A DNA stretch of 17,868 nucleotides. It comes from Bacteroidota bacterium. GTDB taxonomy: Bacteria; Bacteroidota; Bacteroidia; Flavobacteriales_F; PHOS-HE28. The notes under the pieces are model-generated. The model saw only the letters and a program-made list of their open reading frames with translations. It did not search any database and was not told the origin of the DNA. Below are positions 13,615-17,868 of this stretch, one piece after another. Positions within the stretch are counted from its first letter, which is position 1; every line of letters begins with the position of its first letter. Where the stretch lies: positions 1 to 17,868 of the forward strand of contig JAEZAU010000052.1 of the NCBI GenBank assembly GCA_023430325.1, in the 5' to 3' direction. The translations under genes were made by a program, and so were the position numbers.

Positions 13615-16419
13615 TCAACGGCCTACCATCAGCTTTTGCGTGCTGGTGCCATCAACGTTGCTCGCGCGGATCACGTAGAGACCTTCAGCCAGGCCCATTT
13701 TGCGGCTGCTGATCTCAATACCCTTGCCACCCTGTGGCGTGAAGGTCTGCTGGAAGACGATGGCGCCACGGCCATCCATCAGCGTGATCTCCGTCGGGTG
13801 AACATCCATACCGGCCATCTCCACGAAGAAATTGTCGTTGGTGGGGTTCGGGAAGATGGTCATCGGAGTGTTGCCTGTAGCATCAGCCATTCCCACCGGT
13901 CCTCCGATCTGGATATCATCGATGAACAGGTTATTGGAGAATTCGCTCGATGTGAACCGGATGCGGAACCGGACGTTGCTGGTGAGCGTGTTGCCCGGGA
14001 TGGTGAGCACCTTCTGGCGCCAGAGGGTGGGGATGGTGGAGTTACCGTTGGTGATCAGATCTGCACCTTGAATGGTGCTCTGGGTCTGTGTGGCAAGGTA
14101 ATTCCAGGTACGCCCGCAATCGGTGCTGCGGAAGATCTCGATCTTTTCGGTGGCTCCTACAGGATTTTGCGGAGTAGGCAAAGTGGTGGTCTGTGTGGAG
14201 TAGGAATACCAGAAAGAGAAGGTGGCATCGCCGATACCCGCCAGATCCATGTTCGGGGAGATCAGTTCATCTATATCGCCGGAATTATCAGGATCCACCA
14301 GATCGAAGAAGTTGCGATCCCCACTGTTGAGGAACACGCAGGAGCTGCCGGTATGACCGGCCCAGTTGATACGCTGGAACCGGGTATGGTTACCCTCATA
14401 GTTCTCGGCAGAGAACGGCCAGATGTTCCAATCCTCTTCAAAGCTGTGGATACCGAGACCACCCATCGCGCTCTCCGCATCACCGATGTTCACCGCCCAC
14501 TCGTTCGTCTTCGTGGAAGTACCGTGATCGTTGGTAACTGTGAGGGTCACAGTTTTCCAGCCTGGTGAGTTAAAGGTGATCGTTGGGTTGCTCTGGGTGG
14601 AAGTGGATGGTTCACCATCCTGGAATTCCCAATACCAGCTCGTTGGCGTTCCGGTGGAATTGTCCTTGAAGCGGATGTCCGTGCCCGCGCAGGTCATCGG
14701 CGGATAGGGGATCACGGGGTTGTCGAAATTGCCGCTCACCGTGCCAGGCACTGCGTAGAAATCGGCGCTTGGTGGGCAATCGATCTGATGCCCTTCAGCT
14801 ATACCCACGGCCTGCAACGTGCTCTCCTGCCAGAGGTCCATGCGCTGGCCAACGGGTGAGTTCAGCGCTGCGCGCATACGCTCCACCTGACCTTGTGTGA
14901 ACATTTTCTGGCAATAGGCATATTCCATGATGTTCTCCACGTTCTCCACTTCACCGTATGTGCCGATGATGCGCACGTCGTCGATCGAGAACTGGCCGGC
15001 CGCATCTTCGGCATTGTAGCCATAGATGCGGAATTTGAACTGGGCCATCTTATCATCATCGGTGAAGTTGGAGATGTTCACCGTAACACCGTTGTACCAG
15101 TTGGTGACATCTTCAGCGATGAACGCGACGGTTCCGCCTTGTACCTGGATCCCAGGATTACCTGCACCGGCGGTAATGTTCATGTTGGTGGTGAAGTTCG
15201 GTCCGCGGCGTACCACGAAAGTGCGGGGACCGGTCTCGGAGCGGCGTACGTTGAAGCGGATCTGCTGGATGGTCATCGCCGTACGCTCATCAGGCGTGAA
15301 GGAGATCTCGTAATACTTGTTACCGGTCACCGAAGTAGCGGGATCCATGTCACCGTAGGTGGTGCTTGAATCAGGCGCGGAGCCATCCCAGCCGGTAAAA
15401 GAGAATTCACCCGGATGTGTGGAACCAGATGAAACACCGACCGCCACCGTGGGGTGGATATCCAGGCCGATCTCCAACGTGTCCGCCCCAGGCGTGCCTT
15501 GACCACGGATCACCCGTGGGTCCCATATATCGCTGGGGTCGGTATTGCCACTACCAGTGGAAACACCAGCAAAATCCAGGGTCCTGTCAAGGTTGGTGGA
15601 GGAACAGAAATAGTCATAACGGAAGCAATTGCCAGGGGAGTGACCTTTGGTGATCGGAGTATCCTCCACACCATCATCGCCACAGTTCACCTCAGGGTCG
15701 TTGGTGCCGCCCCAGGTATGATCAAGATTGAAATAGTGACCGATCTCATGAGTGAGCGCGCGGCTGTTTGTTGGGGAGGAAGTACCGATACTGCCGACAT
15801 AATCCTGCTTGATCATGATGCCATCACGCAGTTGGAGGAAGCCTTCGGCCGAACCTGGCTTGTAGGCATATCCGGCGGCTCCTGAGTCGATGAACTTGGT
15901 GACCCATACGTTCAAGTATTTCGATCGTGGCCAGGGCTTCAGTTTGGATTCATCACCACCGCGCAATGTTTCCACGGTCTTTATCCGGTTGATGCCGCTG
16001 GTGCAATTGCCCTGAGGATCCTTTGTGGGTAGGGCGAACTGCATTTCGGCATCCCCGGCGATGCTTGCGAAATAGGGGATCGCAGTGGCCAATTCGGCAG
16101 TGTTGAGCATTCGGAAATCGCTGTTGAGGATCTCCATCTGATCGAAGATCTGCTCATCGCTGATGTTCTCGATGCCACCCAGGTGAAGCACATGGAATAC
16201 GATGGGTATGGTGACCACGATATCACGGCCGCGTACTTCGCTGTTCTCTCGGATCAGCCGTTGGATCTCTTCTTCGTATTCCGCCTCGCGTTGGAGGAGG
16301 GCAGGATCGAGCTCGATGAGCCGCTGCCGCATGATATCATGGGCGCATGGCAAAGGCTCCTGGGCAATGGTGGCCAGCGAAAGGGAACAAGTCGCAAGAC
16401 CGAGTACAAGTTTTTTCAT
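13615..16419 (-). CDS. Secreted M43 (pappalysin-type) zinc metalloprotease with PKD and T9SS sorting domain
   Basis: 934-residue exported protease. Residues 1-19 form a Sec signal peptide with probable cleavage after TIA. The metzincin zinc motif HEIGHYFNLDH gives ligands His224, His228 and His234 with catalytic Glu225; the Met-turn is NIMEYAYCQ with Met498, followed by MFTQGQVERM. Between them, about 285-490, lies an extra beta-rich region with an FNVRRSETGPRTF motif and the ending FSIDDVRII, which looks like an inserted jelly-roll module. A PKD domain (about 548-646, with SWYWEFQDGEPS) and a second jelly-roll (about 655-840, ending LFIDDIQIGG) follow. The last about 80 residues, starting IFPNPTNDNF, are a type A T9SS sorting domain, so it should cross the outer membrane by that system. 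Single gene with its own terminator; substrate unknown. Confidence 0.94.
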   Translation of the reverse strand: MKKLVLGLATCSLSLATIAQEPLPCAHDIMRQRLIELDPALLQREAEYEEEIQRLIRENSEVRGRDIVVTIPIVFHVLHLGGIENISDEQIFDQMEILNSDFRMLNTAELATAIPYFASIAGDAEMQFALPTKDPQGNCTSGINRIKTVETLRGGDESKLKPWPRSKYLNVWVTKFIDSGAAGYAYKPGSAEGFLQLRDGIMIKQDYVGSIGTSSPTNSRALTHEIGHYFNLDHTWGGTNDPEVNCGDDGVEDTPITKGHSPGNCFRYDYFCSSTNLDRTLDFAGVSTGSGNTDPSDIWDPRVIRGQGTPGADTLEIGLDIHPTVAVGVSSGSTHPGEFSFTGWDGSAPDSSTTYGDMDPATSVTGNKYYEISFTPDERTAMTIQQIRFNVRRSETGPRTFVVRRGPNFTTNMNITAGAGNPGIQVQGGTVAFIAEDVTNWYNGVTVNISNFTDDDKMAQFKFRIYGYNAEDAAGQFSIDDVRIIGTYGEVENVENIMEYAYCQKMFTQGQVERMRAALNSPVGQRMDLWQESTLQAVGIAEGHQIDCPPSADFYAVPGTVSGNFDNPVIPYPPMTCAGTDIRFKDNSTGTPTSWYWEFQDGEPSTSTQSNPTITFNSPGWKTVTLTVTNDHGTSTKTNEWAVNIGDAESAMGGLGIHSFEEDWNIWPFSAENYEGNHTRFQRINWAGHTGSSCVFLNSGDRNFFDLVDPDNSGDIDELISPNMDLAGIGDATFSFWYSYSTQTTTLPTPQNPVGATEKIEIFRSTDCGRTWNYLATQTQSTIQGADLITNGNSTIPTLWRQKVLTIPGNTLTSNVRFRIRFTSSEFSNNLFIDDIQIGGPVGMADATGNTPMTIFPNPTNDNFFVEMAGMDVHPTEITLMDGRGAIVFQQTFTPQGGKGIEISSRKMGLAEGLYVIRASNVDGTSTQKLMVGR

Positions 16420-16450
16420 GGGTTATACCGATGTTCGCCGTAGGGCGCAG

Positions 16451-16458
16451 CCAAGTTA
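16451..16458 (-). promoter_or_regulatory. Candidate -7 promoter element TAACTTGG upstream of the M43 protease
   Basis: TAACTTGG on the minus strand differs by one base from TAnnTTTG and lies 31 bases before the protease ATG, inside the 206-bp space after the aminotransferase. No good -33 TTG is found at the usual spacing. I see no gene, RNA or terminator in the rest of that space. Confidence 0.3.
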
Positions 16459-16625
16459 AGCAGCTTCGATCAATGCAGTGCCCTCCGGCCCGTGGAAAAG
16501 CGGCACGGACCGAAATGCGGACCTGTATACACAGGGAACGGTCCAGTTCGCTGAAACCCAGGTCTGCGGATACAGGAGTAGGATCAGTTGCACCGATCGA
16601 GATGTATAGGATTACCGAAAAGATC

Positions 16626-17819
16626 TTATCGATCCAGCTCGGAGATGATGGTGGCACAGGCCAGGCGCACCTGCTCCTGGGTGATGGTGAGCGGCGGTGC
16701 GATCCTGAAAGCGGTGGGGCAGGAGAGGAACCAGAAGCCTAGCACTCCCTTTTCCAGGCAACCTTTCACCACTGCTTGCACTCTTCCGGCATCGCCCAGT
16801 TCCACGGCGAGCATCAGTCCTTCTCCACGCACCTCAACGATCGCAGGGTGTTGCAGCAGTTCCTTGAAGAGCGCCCCCATCACCGTCGCGTTGATCACAA
16901 GCTCCTCTTCGAGAAGCACCTCCAGCGCAGCGTGGCCGGCTACGCACGGTATGGGGTGGCCACCGAAAGTGGTGATATGGCCGAGTATCGGATCCTGCGT
17001 CAGCAGGTGCATTTTCTCCTTCGATGAAATGAAGGCGCCCATCGGCATACCTCCGCCCAACGCTTTTCCCAAGACGAGAATATCCGGCACCACCTCATAT
17101 TTCTGGAATGCGAAGAGCGAGCCGGTGCGGCCGAACCCGGTCTGTACTTCATCAAAGATCAATTGGGTACCCGTACGAGCGCATCGATCGCGCAACGCTT
17201 CGAGCCATTCCTTCCGCGGAACACGTACGCCGGCATCACCCTGTATCGGTTCCACCACCACCGCCGCAAAGCGCTCATCGATCAGCTGCAAGTCCTCATC
17301 ATTATTGAAACGGATGAATTCGATCCCGGGGAGCAAAGGCCGGTTCCGATACTTCTTCACCTCATTGCCGGTGATGCTCAGCGATCCATGCGTGCTGCCG
17401 TGGTAGCTCTTGTGGCAGGCTGCGATATGGGTCCTTCCGGTGATGCGCTTCGCGAGTTTCAACGATGCTTCGATCGCTTCGGTGCCGCTGTTGACGAAAT
17501 ACACGCTATCAAGGTCCTTCGGTAATTGTTCCGTAAGCGCTTCCGCGAAACGAACCTGCGGCTCCTGGATGAATTCGCCGTAAGGGATAACATGCAGGTA
17601 CCGATCGCACTGCTCATTGATCGCACCGATCACCTTCGGATGTCGATGGCCTATGTTATTGACCGCAAGGCCAGCGACGAGATCGAGATATCTCTGATCA
17701 TCGCGGGTGTGGATGTAACAGCCTTCGGCATGCACCACATCCAATGCCAATGGGTAGGGGCTGGTCTGGGCAAGGTGGGATCGAAAGAATTGCTCAAGTA
17801 GCATAGGGTCAAAGTTCAC
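16626..17819 (-). CDS. Class III PLP-dependent aminotransferase (acetylornithine/ornithine aminotransferase-like)
   Basis: PLP enzyme moving the distal amino group of an omega-amino acid to a keto acid; databases usually name this Bacteroidota type only as aspartate aminotransferase family protein, and the true substrate is open. 397 residues. Visible: VYFVNSGTEAIEASLKLAK (phosphate-binding SGTEA, 111-115), CHKSYHGST (135-143), VVVEPIQGDAG, FDEVQTGFGRTG with PLP-ring Asp223, and LGKALGGGMPMGAF with Schiff-base Lys252. Start chosen as GTG 17819 because a GGAG lies 7 bases before it (17827-17830); the alternative is ATG 17804, five codons in. The 49 bases upstream to the window edge hold nothing further that I can recognise. 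No argE/argJ or other arginine genes adjoin it. Confidence 0.92.
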   Translation of the reverse strand: MNFDPMLLEQFFRSHLAQTSPYPLALDVVHAEGCYIHTRDDQRYLDLVAGLAVNNIGHRHPKVIGAINEQCDRYLHVIPYGEFIQEPQVRFAEALTEQLPKDLDSVYFVNSGTEAIEASLKLAKRITGRTHIAACHKSYHGSTHGSLSITGNEVKKYRNRPLLPGIEFIRFNNDEDLQLIDERFAAVVVEPIQGDAGVRVPRKEWLEALRDRCARTGTQLIFDEVQTGFGRTGSLFAFQKYEVVPDILVLGKALGGGMPMGAFISSKEKMHLLTQDPILGHITTFGGHPIPCVAGHAALEVLLEEELVINATVMGALFKELLQHPAIVEVRGEGLMLAVELGDAGRVQAVVKGCLEKGVLGFWFLSCPTAFRIAPPLTITQEQVRLACATIISELDR

Positions 17820-17868
17820 GGATGTTCTCCGATCATGGATCGATGCTTTGTAAGCGACCGTATCGATA

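Noticed and set aside
12091..14568. Long plus-strand open frames at 12091-12939 and 13636-14568
   Set aside because: Antisense shadows of lpdA and of the M43 protease gene.
16523..16536. CCTGTATACACAGG near-palindrome downstream of the aminotransferase
   Set aside because: Short 5-bp stem, no T-run and no other sign of a terminator or operator; could be chance.
16337..16657. Possible small minus-strand protein of 106 codons between aminotransferase and protease
   Set aside because: It overlaps the ends of both flanking genes, has no recognisable motif and no good ribosome site.

Overview
The window looks like a chromosomal segment of a Bacteroidota bacterium, probably Flavobacteriales-like with moderately high GC. 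Three things suggest this. The large protease ends in a type IX secretion (T9SS, por) sorting domain. Several intergenic spaces carry sequences close to the Bacteroidota -7 promoter element TAnnTTTG. The class III aminotransferase, MraY-type transferase and Wza/Wzc-type proteins have the sequence style of that phylum. I found no tRNA, rRNA, insertion sequence, integrase, CRISPR array or phage gene.

Layout: all genes but one lie on the minus strand, so they read right to left. From the right edge: a class III PLP aminotransferase (17819-16626). Then a secreted M43 metalloprotease with PKD, jelly-roll and T9SS sorting modules (16419-13615), ended by a strong hairpin terminator. Then a short CoA-binding-fold protein, the only plus-strand gene (13197-13565). 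Then dihydrolipoamide dehydrogenase lpdA (13092-11704), followed by its own terminator.

The left two thirds are a polysaccharide locus: asparagine synthase-type amidotransferase (11631-9766), two tandem paralogous GT4 glycosyltransferases (9722-8496 and 8495-7272), a Wza-type outer-membrane export lipoprotein (7235-6462), a Wzc-type tyrosine autokinase (6446-3990), dTDP-4-dehydrorhamnose 3,5-epimerase (3987-3442), a WecA/TagO-like initiating sugar-phosphate transferase (3438-2356), a membrane-anchored lytic transglycosylase (2359-1388), and an MBOAT O-acyltransferase cut by the left edge (1295-1). Gaps are 0 to 43 bp, or small overlaps, from asnB to the transglycosylase, so this stretch is probably one operon. 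The MBOAT gene follows after 92 bp.

Working together (inference from families and order): the WecA-like enzyme would load the first sugar on undecaprenyl phosphate. The glycosyltransferases extend the repeat unit, RmlC points to a rhamnose-type sugar, and AsnB and MBOAT could amidate or acylate it. Wza/Wzc would control length and export, and the transglycosylase could open peptidoglycan for the export machine. Flippase, polymerase and rmlA/B/D are not in the window.

I do not see a convincing wholly new system. The points most worth a second look are the approximately 79% identical tandem glycosyltransferases, the Gly-Tyr repeat tail of the kinase, a jelly-roll module apparently inserted inside the M43 catalytic domain, the transglycosylase coupled to the initiating transferase, and a recurring TAACTTnG motif upstream of three minus-strand genes.
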